Shown: positions 8,410 to 15,939 of the stretch, in pieces
Layout: each line of letters begins with the position of its first letter
Position numbering within the stretch: position 1 is the first letter of the stretch
NCBI RefSeq assembly: GCF_004745595.1
Contig: NZ_SRLH01000001.1
Coordinates: 558,602-622,601 of the forward strand
Direction of reading: 5' to 3'
Origin: Flavobacterium humi
GTDB taxonomy: Bacteria; Bacteroidota; Bacteroidia; Flavobacteriales; Flavobacteriaceae
Length of the DNA stretch: 64,000 nt
The notes under the pieces: generated by a model
What the model was told of the DNA's origin: nothing
Databases searched by the model: none
The model's input: the letters and a program-made list of their open reading frames with translations, nothing else
Made by a program: the position numbers and the translations under genes

Positions 8410-8994
8410 ATGCTAACTATCTTCAATAAAGAAAGAACAAATATTTGGGAATTTTTTGCATTAGAAATAAAAGCAAAATTCATCAAAGGAATAAGTTGGC
8501 GTTCAGACAGGACGGAAATCAATCATAACGGTAGAAAAATAATTTTTGACAATTATACATTATGGTCGGGAAAATACGGCCAGATCATGACAAGGGTTGT
8601 GGCACCAATAGTCATTACTGATAATTTTCGCTTTGAAATTTATCGCCAGACATTTCCCAGAAACATAGGAAAAATATTTGGTGCCCAAGATATAGAAATT
8701 GGCAGGCCTGACTTTGACAAAGAATTTATCATTAAGTCAAATAATGGATTGAAAATTAAAACACTACTTCAAAATCAAGAGATTAGACATCTTATATTTT
8801 TACAGAAAGAGGTCAATATTGAAATCTCTGATCATAAAGGTGTTTATGAGGAAAAACTTCCTGAAAATCATTTTGAATTGTCTTTTTATGCTGATGGGGA
8901 AATTAAAGATATTGAACAATTAAAATCGTTACTTGGACTTTTTAAAGCAATGCTTGATAAACTTGATGAAATGAAAGCAATAGCAACTCCCTGA
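8410..8994 (+). CDS. Hypothetical protein, 194 aa
   Basis: A soluble, AT-rich, lysine-rich protein without signal peptide or membrane segment. It contains NHNGRKIIFDNYTLWSG, IGRPDFDKEFIIKSNN and LLQNQEIRHLIFLQ, then FELSFYADGEIKDIEQL and a helical C-terminus (LLGLFKAMLDKLDEM). The D-F-D-x-x-F-x-I-x-S/N plus LL pattern is familiar from small bacterial proteins of unknown role, but I cannot name the family. It has its own canonical promoter and a leader resembling that of the unknown gene at 3454. Codon use is more AT-rich than the housekeeping genes nearby. Confidence 0.75.
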   Translation: MLTIFNKERTNIWEFFALEIKAKFIKGISWRSDRTEINHNGRKIIFDNYTLWSGKYGQIMTRVVAPIVITDNFRFEIYRQTFPRNIGKIFGAQDIEIGRPDFDKEFIIKSNNGLKIKTLLQNQEIRHLIFLQKEVNIEISDHKGVYEEKLPENHFELSFYADGEIKDIEQLKSLLGLFKAMLDKLDEMKAIATP

Positions 8995-9033
8995 AAGCAA
9001 TAAAGGGTATTACTTAACCAAATATATAACATA

Positions 9034-9471
9034 ATGGCAAAAACAAAGACTACTTACACAGGCCAGAACGTCATAGATTTTGTAAACTCGTATGTTGAAA
9101 ACCCGCAAAAGAAAGCAGATAGTTTCCAGTTGATTGAACTCCTGCAAAAATGGTCTTGCTCTGAACCCAAAATGTGGGGGCCATCCATTATCGGATTTGG
9201 GAATTACCATTACAAATACGCCAGCGGGCACGAAGGAGATGCTCCTGTCCTGGGTTTTTCGCCCAGAAAAGCAGCTTTTTCCCTTTATATCTACTCTGAT
9301 ACTGAAAAAAGTAAATTATTGCTGGCCGATTTCGGTACATACAAAATGAGCAAAGCCTGCATGTATATAAAAAAACTTTCTGACATCAATCTATCGGTTT
9401 TAGAAGCGCTTTGCTACGAATCGATCAATTACATCAGCGAACATCATGAATGCTCCTGTAGGGTAAAGTAA
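9034..9471 (+). CDS. DUF1801 domain-containing protein (first)
   Basis: The 145-residue product shows the DUF1801 (YdhG-like) pattern: VIDFVNSYVENPQKKADSFQ at the start, CSEPKMWGPSIIGFGNYHYKY in the middle (residues about 42-62), and FSPRKAAFSLYIY followed by the C-terminal KACMYIKKLSDIN. The family adopts a YdhG/frataxin-like small fold of unknown function. The gene starts 39 bp after the unknown gene at 8410 and ends 3 bp before the TPR gene, so these may form one transcript. A second DUF1801 gene lies at 10350. Confidence 0.88.
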   Translation: MAKTKTTYTGQNVIDFVNSYVENPQKKADSFQLIELLQKWSCSEPKMWGPSIIGFGNYHYKYASGHEGDAPVLGFSPRKAAFSLYIYSDTEKSKLLLADFGTYKMSKACMYIKKLSDINLSVLEALCYESINYISEHHECSCRVK

Positions 9472-9474
9472 GAA

Positions 9475-10272
9475 ATGAAAATTATGAAATACATCACTGT
9501 GCTTTTTTTACTTTTTGTCCAATTGGGGCATGCTCAAGTAGATTATTTTAATGGCAATTATACCATTTGCCCAATACCGAATGACAACAAATCTAAAGAA
9601 AGCTTCAAATTAGGGATAGATTGTATAAAAGCCAATTTATTTATTGGTGGCGCAAACAAACTATTTTTAGATTTAATAAAAAAAGACAGCACTTTTTGCG
9701 ATGCGTATTTTTTTGCAGGTTATACATATCGCCTTTCCAATATGGATAAGGAAGCTTTGGCTTATTATTACATTGCAGATAGTTTAAGCAACAATAAGAC
9801 ATTGATTTTTAAACAAAATGTAGCTTTTATGGCTTCTAAAAGAGGTTCTTTTAAGCTTGCCAGAAAGAAATATAATGAAATGAAGCAGTTTTTCCCTGAA
9901 AGCCCGGAAGGGTTTTACGGAATAGCTTCAACTTCGATTTACATTGGCGATACTGAAAATGGTTTGAAAAATTTAAATATCGCGATTGAAAAATACAAGG
10001 AAAGTGGGATAAAGCTTAGCGAAGAAATTTACCTTATCAAAGGAATACTTTTGACTAGAAATGAAAAATACACCGAAAGTATAGAAGCATTTGAAAGATT
10101 GGGTGGCAAAATCACCAAAAATGATGAATATAGAACAAATTATGCTTTCAGTTTGATTAAAGTCGGAAAAGCAAATAATGACGAAAAATTAATCCAAAAA
10201 GCAAAAAAAATTTATGAAAAAATCGAAGATAAAACAACTCTTTCTGAAGTAATGCTATCTGAGTTTAAATAG
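9475..10272 (+). CDS. Secreted TPR-repeat protein, unknown role
   Basis: The first 24 residues form a signal peptide ending HAQ; the ATG at 9484 would also work. The body (residues about 40-260) is built of helical pairs resembling tetratricopeptide repeats, for example AYFFAGYTYRLSNMDKEALA, SPEGFYGIASTSIYIGDTEN and KGILLTRNEKYTESIEAFER. TPR proteins mediate protein contacts; no enzymatic domain is present. The gene is AT-rich, begins 3 bp after the first DUF1801 gene and is probably translated from the same message. The partner is unknown. Confidence 0.75.
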   Translation: MKIMKYITVLFLLFVQLGHAQVDYFNGNYTICPIPNDNKSKESFKLGIDCIKANLFIGGANKLFLDLIKKDSTFCDAYFFAGYTYRLSNMDKEALAYYYIADSLSNNKTLIFKQNVAFMASKRGSFKLARKKYNEMKQFFPESPEGFYGIASTSIYIGDTENGLKNLNIAIEKYKESGIKLSEEIYLIKGILLTRNEKYTESIEAFERLGGKITKNDEYRTNYAFSLIKVGKANNDEKLIQKAKKIYEKIEDKTTLSEVMLSEFK

Positions 10273-10349
10273 AGGAAGCTATACAATAGAGATAATTTAC
10301 AACAGCATTTTCGGGAATTAAAAACCAAATCAATTAAAAAAACACACTT

Positions 10350-10772
10350 ATGAACATACAGGAACAAATAAACGAATACATAAACAGCCAGCCGGAACCG
10401 AAACGTAGTGAAATGGAGGAATTGCACCAAATCATCCTGGATATAATGCCCGAATGCAGGTTATGGTTCCTGGATGGTAAAAACAGTGATAATAAAACGG
10501 TTTCCAATCCTAATATAGGCTACGGGCTGCAGATTATGCAATATGCCGGTGGGAAAACCAGGGAATTTTATCAGATTGGGATGAGCGCCAACACCACTGG
10601 GATTTCTGTTTACATCCTTGGTATCGAAGATAAGTCCTATTTAGCCCAAGCCTACGGAAAAGACATCGGGAAGGCAAGTGTAAGCGGGTACTGCATTAAG
10701 TTCAAAACACTCAAAGACATACATATTCCTGTTCTTGAAGCAGCAATACGGTACGGGATTGAAATAGAGTAA
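10350..10772 (+). CDS. DUF1801 domain-containing protein (second)
   Basis: A 140-residue DUF1801 member: NEYINSQPEPKRSEMEELHQIILDIMP at the N-terminus, LWFLDGKN and IGYGLQIMQYAGGKTREFYQIGMSANTTGISVYI in the core, and CIKFKTLKDI near the end. It is only distantly similar to the DUF1801 gene 900 bp upstream and is closer to the variants with a GYG..Q.YA.GK core. Function of the family is not known. It lies 77 bp after the TPR gene and is followed by hairpin repeat copy B. Confidence 0.85.
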   Translation: MNIQEQINEYINSQPEPKRSEMEELHQIILDIMPECRLWFLDGKNSDNKTVSNPNIGYGLQIMQYAGGKTREFYQIGMSANTTGISVYILGIEDKSYLAQAYGKDIGKASVSGYCIKFKTLKDIHIPVLEAAIRYGIEIE

Positions 10773-10811
10773 GGGCTTTTTTACATTGTAATTACATAGA
10801 ATATCTTTTTT

Positions 10812-10900
10812 TAGGAGCCAATCCTGCTCTCCGCTATATCTTTTTGTCCCTTTTTTAAAAAACGGGACAAAAAGGATGCCGCTGCGATCAGGGCTAGGGC
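10812..10900 (+). repeat. Long imperfect hairpin repeat, copy B
   Basis: Closely matches copy A: AGGAGC, TCCTGCTCTCCGCTATATC, CTTTTTGTCCC, a short T/A loop, GGGACAAAAAGGAT, CGCTGCGATCAGGGCTAGGG. Arm tips and the outer GGAGC/GGGCTAGGG ends are conserved while the loop differs (TTTTTTAAAAAAC here), as expected if the stem rather than the loop is under constraint or if copies spread as units. Confidence 0.75.
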
Positions 10901-10992
10901 AATTGCTTTTCAATTTATATCTATTCTTCCAATGCTTCATCAAAAAACAAAACTTATTTACACAACCTGAAGATTTGCAATCGAATTCCCCT

Positions 10993-11110
10993 TGTGGCAA
11001 TTTTTTTGAAATTATTTTTTTTGCCACAAAAGTTGTGGCATTTTTTTCAAGTTCAAAAATTTTGCCACAAAAACTGTGGCAAAATTTTTCACTATTATTT
11101 TTTTGCCACA
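10993..11110. repeat. Six alternating TGTGGCAA / TTGCCACA motifs
   Basis: Within 118 bp the 8-mer or its first seven bases occurs six times in strictly alternating orientation: TGTGGCAA at 10993, TTGCCACA at 11021, TGTGGCA at 11034, TTGCCACA at 11062, TGTGGCAA at 11075 and TTGCCACA at 11103. The third and fourth intervals include a perfect 15-bp stem with a 5-base loop (11055-11069 pairing with 11075-11089) and a 7-bp stem (11022-11028 with 11034-11040). The surrounding sequence is T-rich. Function unknown. Confidence 0.8.
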
Positions 11111-11193
11111 CAAAATCAATCCTTTTTCCAATCTTTACAAGTTTCCCAATTGGTCATTATATTTTGCATAGCTGCAAAACCACGACTGAACAA

Positions 11194-11224
11194 AAAAATA
11201 ATGGAGCCCTAAGACTCCATTATC
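11194..11224 (-). terminator. Rho-independent terminator of the flotillin gene
   Basis: On the minus strand ATAATGGAG and CTCCATTAT form a 9-bp stem around an 8-base loop and are followed by a run of seven Ts, 38 bp past the flotillin stop codon. Confidence 0.8.
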
Positions 11225-11261
11225 ATTACTGTCGGTTGACAGGTTGCTTTTCAAAAGCTTT

Positions 11262-13172
11262 TTATTTCTTTTTAGGCTCCTCTTTTTCGGTCTTGGTGTC
11301 CATCATTTCCATGAGTTTCATCCCCAAAAGGCCGCTGATGCCTCCTTCTGAACCGCTTGCCCCGGAGATCAGCACATCAGGGATTACCTTGATATTCCCT
11401 TTACCGATTTCTTCCGTGATCTTATACTTGGTAAAGTTATCGCCACCCATGGCAGAAACCTGTAACTGATAAGCTTCCGCCGTAGATTTACCAATAGCCA
11501 TGATTTTTTCGGCTTCGGCCAAACCTGTTTTGGAAATCCTTTCGGCATCCGCGCTTGCTGTCAGCTTGGTTGCTTCCGCCTGTGCTCCCGCTCTTGCTTT
11601 GGTTGCTTCGGCTTCGGCATTGGCACGCATTTTTGTGGCTTCCGCTTCTGCGTTGACATTCAGTTTTAAACTGGTCGCATCACCTTCCGCTTTTTTAACA
11701 GTAGCATCTGCAGTCCTTTGCGCAATTTCAACACTTTGGGACGCTTTTACGATTTCTTTCTGCATATCGGCAATAGCAGTTTCTTTCTCCATTCCCTGGC
11801 GTTGTTCCTGTGCCATTTTCTGGGTTTGGTAAGTCTTTTGTTCTTCCTCGGCGATCTTTCTGTCAGTCAATGTTTTCATCAAAGAATCCGGAGGTACAAT
11901 ATCCCCTATCAGTGTATCGACAGCGTTTACGTTGTATTCATCCAAAACTACCTTAATATGGTTCTTAGCCGATTCCTGGCGCTCTTTTCTGGTACTTAGG
12001 AAAGAAATCACATCGCTTTCCTGAGCCGAATTCCTGAAATAGTTACCAATGGTAGGCTCCAGAACTTGTGAAACCAGGTTGGTCATACTTCCGAAACGGG
12101 CAATCACTTTAGGCGCTTCGTTTGCCGGGACGTGGATAATCTGGGAGACATCCAGGTTGAACGGGAAACCATCCTGGGAACGTACTGTAATGGTTGACAG
12201 GTTATGGTCCAGGTTATGCGATTCGCTTCGGGCATCGGCCCAGTTCAATACCAGGTTTGTGGTAGGAACGGCTTCCAGTTTGGTCGTGTATTTGTTTAAG
12301 GCATATTTTCCAGGGCCGAGAGGTTCCATCCATACGCCTCGCTGTCCTTTGGATACGATATTACCATGTTTGAAATGTTCTCCGGTCACATCCAGCCCGT
12401 CCTCGCCAATATAAGAAATCACCACACCTACATATCCGATAGGCACATCGGTCATAGGATTTTGCTCGATCTGGATGGCCCAGGTATTGATATAATATGA
12501 CCCGGCCAGCATTACCTGCGGCTGCAAACCTCTGTTTCCACCCTGGTTCAGGAACTCGTCGCAGTCCTGGAAATTATTATGGCCTTCTACATACTTACCG
12601 GCAATCTGACCAATTGGAATGGGATCTCCGTCAAGGGCTGTTACGATACCGATCATGTTTTCGAAAATCTTCACCTGTTCTGCTATCACAATCTCAAAAA
12701 GGAAGGTGTTGATACGGTACGAACCTGTTGTAATAAAAGCGGTCTGGCGTCCTTTCTGCCCTCCATTATCAAGAAAGGCTTTGGCATCCTGGAAATTATC
12801 GCTGAATACTTTACGTGCCAAAATCCTACCGGTCGGGATTTCCTTACCGTCCTTACTTAAGACCAATCCGATTTTTCCTTCCGGAATAATGGTAAATGGG
12901 CTCATATCGACTGAATACTGCCAGATCCACATGCCCCAATACAAACCGGGAGCCAGTGTCTGCGCCTGGAAACCTGCTTCGCCTTTGGTAGCGATGATAC
13001 GTCCGTCCGGTAAAGATCTGTCTGCACCAAAAAGCACGAATTTCTTGGTTACCAAACCTATTCTGTTTTCCGGGACAATAACCATCCCGAAGAAAACCCG
13101 CAGTACGAATTTGTAAAACAAGACAGATAATACCACAAGGATTATCCACCAAAAAGAGAAAATTGTTGTCAT
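11262..13172 (-). CDS. SPFH/flotillin-like membrane protein with four N-terminal repeats
   Basis: A 636-residue inner-membrane-anchored protein. Residues 5-30 form one hydrophobic anchor. Residues about 33-300 hold four related beta-rich units (roughly 33-86, 92-160, 166-234, 243-299), each with an IG-V/I-V core, a G-x-I-x-A or G-x-I-V element and a PG/GS-x-Y-x-I-N strand; the second and third share NFQD..x-FL-x-x-GG. A band-7/SPFH domain follows at about 300-440, then an Ala/Glu-rich coiled coil with repeated AEAEATK units (about 445-575) and a flotillin-like tail. Flotillins organise membrane microdomains. The long N-terminal repeat region is unusual compared with classic flotillins. Confidence 0.85.
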   Translation of the reverse strand: MTTIFSFWWIILVVLSVLFYKFVLRVFFGMVIVPENRIGLVTKKFVLFGADRSLPDGRIIATKGEAGFQAQTLAPGLYWGMWIWQYSVDMSPFTIIPEGKIGLVLSKDGKEIPTGRILARKVFSDNFQDAKAFLDNGGQKGRQTAFITTGSYRINTFLFEIVIAEQVKIFENMIGIVTALDGDPIPIGQIAGKYVEGHNNFQDCDEFLNQGGNRGLQPQVMLAGSYYINTWAIQIEQNPMTDVPIGYVGVVISYIGEDGLDVTGEHFKHGNIVSKGQRGVWMEPLGPGKYALNKYTTKLEAVPTTNLVLNWADARSESHNLDHNLSTITVRSQDGFPFNLDVSQIIHVPANEAPKVIARFGSMTNLVSQVLEPTIGNYFRNSAQESDVISFLSTRKERQESAKNHIKVVLDEYNVNAVDTLIGDIVPPDSLMKTLTDRKIAEEEQKTYQTQKMAQEQRQGMEKETAIADMQKEIVKASQSVEIAQRTADATVKKAEGDATSLKLNVNAEAEATKMRANAEAEATKARAGAQAEATKLTASADAERISKTGLAEAEKIMAIGKSTAEAYQLQVSAMGGDNFTKYKITEEIGKGNIKVIPDVLISGASGSEGGISGLLGMKLMEMMDTKTEKEEPKKK

Positions 13173-13508
13173 TTAATTAGGTTTTGAATGAATGTTTGTT
13201 TTGTTTTTGATTTTTAGAACCGATTAATAGAAGAATGATTTGTAAATTCGATGGCTATCGATTTTGGATCCTTGGCATCAGCCTGATTTTGAATCCCTTT
13301 TGAAGTTACAACACCTTTGTGTCATTATTGAATATTAATTTCTTTAAAATCGATAATTATACGATAAGAAAATTCAAATGTTACAGAAACCTATTGAATT
13401 ATTTTTCATAGGATTTAAAACTGTTGTAAATCAAGCATATAAAAAATCCGCCTTGTTTTCACAAAACGGATTGTTAGGGGTAGCCAAAGCCTATTTTAGT
13501 ACGCCCGG
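13173..13508. other. 336-bp intergenic region between cupin and flotillin genes
   Basis: Apart from the cupin terminator at its right end I see no gene or recognisable site. The sequence upstream of the flotillin start is AT-rich and should contain its promoter on the minus strand, but no TAnnTTTG match stands out. Confidence 0.6.
13440..13472 (-). terminator. Terminator of the cupin gene
   Basis: On the minus strand AATCCG-TTTTGTGAAAACAAGG-CGGATT forms a hairpin followed by TTTTTTA, 36 bp past the cupin stop. It closely resembles the lpdA terminator at 14191. Confidence 0.75.
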
Positions 13509-13928
13509 TTATTCTTTTTTAACGGCAGTGACAGCATGGGCATTCATTTTTTTCTTGTTATTCCTGATTTCGGTAACAATTATTTTGGCAGGCGCAGTGC
13601 CTAAATTTTTGGCCATATGGGTCACTGCCGGGATGTACATGGCTTCGCCAGCTTTGATATCGGCAACGACCGGAGCTTTGCCCTTGTCTGTAATTTCGAG
13701 TTTTGCATCTGTTAAGGCATATGCTACATGATTGGGATGGGAATGCCATGGAACAATTTCACCGGGAGCAATTTCCAGTTCCAATACCCGCACATTTTCA
13801 TTTTCCAGGACAACTCTTTTATAAATCGAAGGAGCCACAACATGAGGATCCTGCCCATACAAATAGGTGCCAAACATTAGGAATAACCCAATGAACCGCA
13901 CCGTTGGAATTAGCTTCATTGTTTTCAT
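13509..13928 (-). CDS. Secreted cupin-domain protein
   Basis: The 139-residue protein has an N-terminal signal sequence (ending near LYGQ, residue 26) and a single small cupin barrel. The metal-binding signature is WHSHPNHVAYAL (residues about 61-72), with further barrel strands GEAMYIPAVTHMAKN. Cupins of this type bind a divalent metal and are used in many roles, from dioxygenases to sugar binding; the substrate is unknown. The start at 13928 or the ATG at 13919 both give a good signal peptide. It is a single gene with its own terminator. Confidence 0.82.
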   Translation of the reverse strand: MKTMKLIPTVRFIGLFLMFGTYLYGQDPHVVAPSIYKRVVLENENVRVLELEIAPGEIVPWHSHPNHVAYALTDAKLEITDKGKAPVVADIKAGEAMYIPAVTHMAKNLGTAPAKIIVTEIRNNKKKMNAHAVTAVKKE

Positions 13929-14246
13929 TGTCTTTTATTTAAATTATTTTTCAGTTTGTGTGGCATTTGCCTGTTTCCTGCCGTTTAATGTGGTACGTGT
14001 TTGCGCAGCGAAAAGATATCGCCGTTTTTAAAAATGTAAGTGTGATAAAACCTGACAGTTATGGAGAACTTCCGGAGAAAACCAGTTTTTGGAAACCAAA
14101 GCAGGACAACCGCTTTTTCAGTGTTACAAATGTAGTGAAAAACCAGCAATAAAGTACTGATTTTCAAACGAATATCAAATACATAGAAATAAAAAATCCG
14201 TCTTGCTTTCGCAAAACGGATTCCTATAATGACAGTACTACTGTTT
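13929..14246. other. 318-bp intergenic region, possible short coding remnant
   Basis: The only structure besides the lpdA terminator is a + strand frame ending at 14152 whose last 45 codons have protein-like composition (PDSYGELPEKTSFWKPK, FFSVTNVVKNQQ). There is no convincing start or homology that I can recall. It may be a decayed gene end or chance. Confidence 0.4.
14191..14222 (-). terminator. Terminator of lpdA
   Basis: On the minus strand AATCCGT-TTTGC-GAAA-GCAAG-ACGGATT forms a strong hairpin followed by TTTTTTA, 25 bp past the lpdA stop. Confidence 0.8.
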
Positions 14247-15635
14247 TTACAAATGGATCACTTCGCCATAAGCATCGGCTACGGCTTCCATAACCGCTTC
14301 ACTCATGGTTGGGTGCGGGTGGATCGATTTCAGGATCTCATGCCCTGTCGTTTCCAGTTTACGGGCAACAACCGCTTCTGCGATCATATCGGTCACTCCG
14401 GCACCAATCATATGGCAGCCTAACCATTCTCCGTATTTTGCATCGAAAATCACTTTTACAAAACCGTCAGGAGTCCCGGCAGCTTTTGCTTTTCCTGAAG
14501 CCGAGAAAGGAAACTTCCCTACTTTGATCTCATATCCTTTTTCTTTAGCCGCTTTTTCAGTAAGGCCTACAGAAGCAATCTCCGGAGTCGCATAAGTACA
14601 GCCCGGAACATTCCCATAATCAATCGGGTCTACATGCTGGCCTGCAATTTTTTCCACACAATTGATTCCTTCAGCAGAAGCAACGTGAGCCAAAGCCTGC
14701 CCAGGCGTTACATCTCCAATGGCATAATAGCCCGGAATATTGGTCTGGTTGTATGCGTTTACTAAAATCTTATCCTTATCTGTAGCGATACCTACTTCTT
14801 CCAGTCCGATACCTTCGATATTTGTTTTGATACCAACAGCTGAAAGTACAATATCCGCTTCCAGGATTTCTTCTCCTTTGGCTGTTTTTACGGTAGCTTT
14901 TACACCTTTTCCGGATACATCCACTTTTTCAACCGAAGCATTTGTCATCACCGTAATACCTGATTTTTTCAAAGAACGCTCAAATTGTTTTGAGATATCT
15001 TCATCTTCAACAGGCACAACATTTGGCATGAATTCCACAATAGTTACCTGGGTTCCCATCGCATTGTAGAAACTTGCGAATTCCACCCCAATCGCTCCCG
15101 AACCTACTACAATCATAGATTTAGGCTGCTCTGCAAGGGTCATCGCCTGTCTGTAACCGATGATTTTCTTACCGTCCTGAGGCAGGTTCGGCAATTCGCG
15201 GGAACGGGCACCGGTAGCAATGATGATATGGTCTGCACTATATTCTGTTACTTTACCGTCAGCCGCCGTAACGTCTAATTTTTTCCCAGGCTTAAGTTTT
15301 CCGAAACCTTCAATAACATCGATCTTATTTTTTTTCATCAGGAACTGGACACCTTTGCTCATTCCTTCAGCAACACCACGGGAACGGGAAACCACGGCAG
15401 AGAAATCCTTATCGAACTCTTTTACCGTCAATCCGTAATCGGACGCATGCTTGAGGTATTCGAAAACCTGTGCTGATTTCAACAAAGCCTTGGTTGGGAT
15501 ACAACCCCAGTTCAAGCAAACGCCTCCAAGGTTTTCCTTCTCGACAACCGCTACCTTAAATCCTAATTGCGATGCTCTGATGGCTGTTACATAACCTCCT
15601 GGCCCACTTCCTAAAACAATAATATCGTATTTCAT
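14247..15635 (-). CDS. lpdA: Dihydrolipoyl dehydrogenase
   Basis: A 462-residue flavoprotein, the E3 subunit of pyruvate and 2-oxoglutarate dehydrogenase complexes, which reoxidises protein-bound dihydrolipoamide with NAD. FAD motif VLGSGPGGYVTAIRA at residues 7-21, redox disulfide GGVCLNWGC with Cys40 and Cys45, NAD motif VVGSGAIGVEFASF near residue 180, and the C-terminal active-site base HPHPTMSEAV near 444-453. Length is normal. It is monocistronic here, with a terminator after it, so it likely serves several complexes encoded elsewhere. Confidence 0.96.
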   Translation of the reverse strand: MKYDIIVLGSGPGGYVTAIRASQLGFKVAVVEKENLGGVCLNWGCIPTKALLKSAQVFEYLKHASDYGLTVKEFDKDFSAVVSRSRGVAEGMSKGVQFLMKKNKIDVIEGFGKLKPGKKLDVTAADGKVTEYSADHIIIATGARSRELPNLPQDGKKIIGYRQAMTLAEQPKSMIVVGSGAIGVEFASFYNAMGTQVTIVEFMPNVVPVEDEDISKQFERSLKKSGITVMTNASVEKVDVSGKGVKATVKTAKGEEILEADIVLSAVGIKTNIEGIGLEEVGIATDKDKILVNAYNQTNIPGYYAIGDVTPGQALAHVASAEGINCVEKIAGQHVDPIDYGNVPGCTYATPEIASVGLTEKAAKEKGYEIKVGKFPFSASGKAKAAGTPDGFVKVIFDAKYGEWLGCHMIGAGVTDMIAEAVVARKLETTGHEILKSIHPHPTMSEAVMEAVADAYGEVIHL

Positions 15636-15706
15636 ATTTCAGTATTTAATTTCAGTTAGCGAAAATAAGCAAATAGTATGTACTACTAAAATATTTCAAT
15701 GTTTTT

Positions 15707-15822
15707 TTAGGGCGTTTTAACCTGCTATCCGCTGCAATCTTTTTTGCCATGTTTCCTGCATCCGCTTTGCAAGCGAGCGGTACTTAAAGACAAAAAAGGA
15801 TTTCCGCTGCTATCAGGAACGC
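15707..15822 (+). repeat. Long imperfect hairpin repeat, copy C
   Basis: The most divergent copy: left arm GCG..CCTGCTATCCGCTGCAATC then CTTTTTTGCC, right arm GACAAAAAAGGAT then CCGCTGCTATCAGG and ACGC. An extra insert with its own small hairpin (CCGCTTTGCAAGCGAGCGG, 15763-15781) sits in the loop. The preserved CCTGCT, CCGCTG, GGAT and CAGG blocks tie it to copies A and B. Confidence 0.65.
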
Positions 15823-15913
15823 AAAATCCGGTATAAAAACATATTCTAATGTATGAATTTGCCACTTTAAAACTTTCCACAGCATGACTTTATGACTTTA
15901 CACTAATAAATCG

Positions 15914-15921
15914 TACCTTTG
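15914..15921 (+). promoter_or_regulatory. -7 element for the rsmB-like gene
   Basis: TACCTTTG fits TAnnTTTG and lies 18 bases before the ATG at 15940, implying a very short leader. Confidence 0.5.
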
Positions 15922-15939
15922 CGCCTCAATTTTTGAAAC

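Larger units (their letters stand above)
10773..11261. other. 489-bp intergenic region rich in repeats
   Basis: No credible gene is seen between the second DUF1801 gene and the flotillin gene. Reading frames here run through low-complexity T-rich sequence. The region holds hairpin repeat copy B, a cluster of six TTGCCACA-type inverted repeats and the flotillin terminator, each listed separately. Confidence 0.8.
15636..15939. other. 304-bp divergent intergenic region
   Basis: Between divergent lpdA and the rsmB-like gene. It contains hairpin repeat copy C (15707-15822) and a candidate promoter for the rightward gene (15914). No further gene is seen. Confidence 0.75.

Noticed and set aside
10876..11469. 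197-codon + strand frame
   Set aside because: It runs through T-rich hairpin repeats and over the end of the flotillin gene; composition is low-complexity and it is antisense to a real gene.
12049..12414. + strand frames across 11.5-13.1 kb
   Set aside because: Mirror images of the flotillin gene's regular codon usage, without starts or domains of their own.
13378..13731. 117-codon + strand frame over the cupin gene
   Set aside because: Antisense to a well-supported cupin gene and crossing its terminator.
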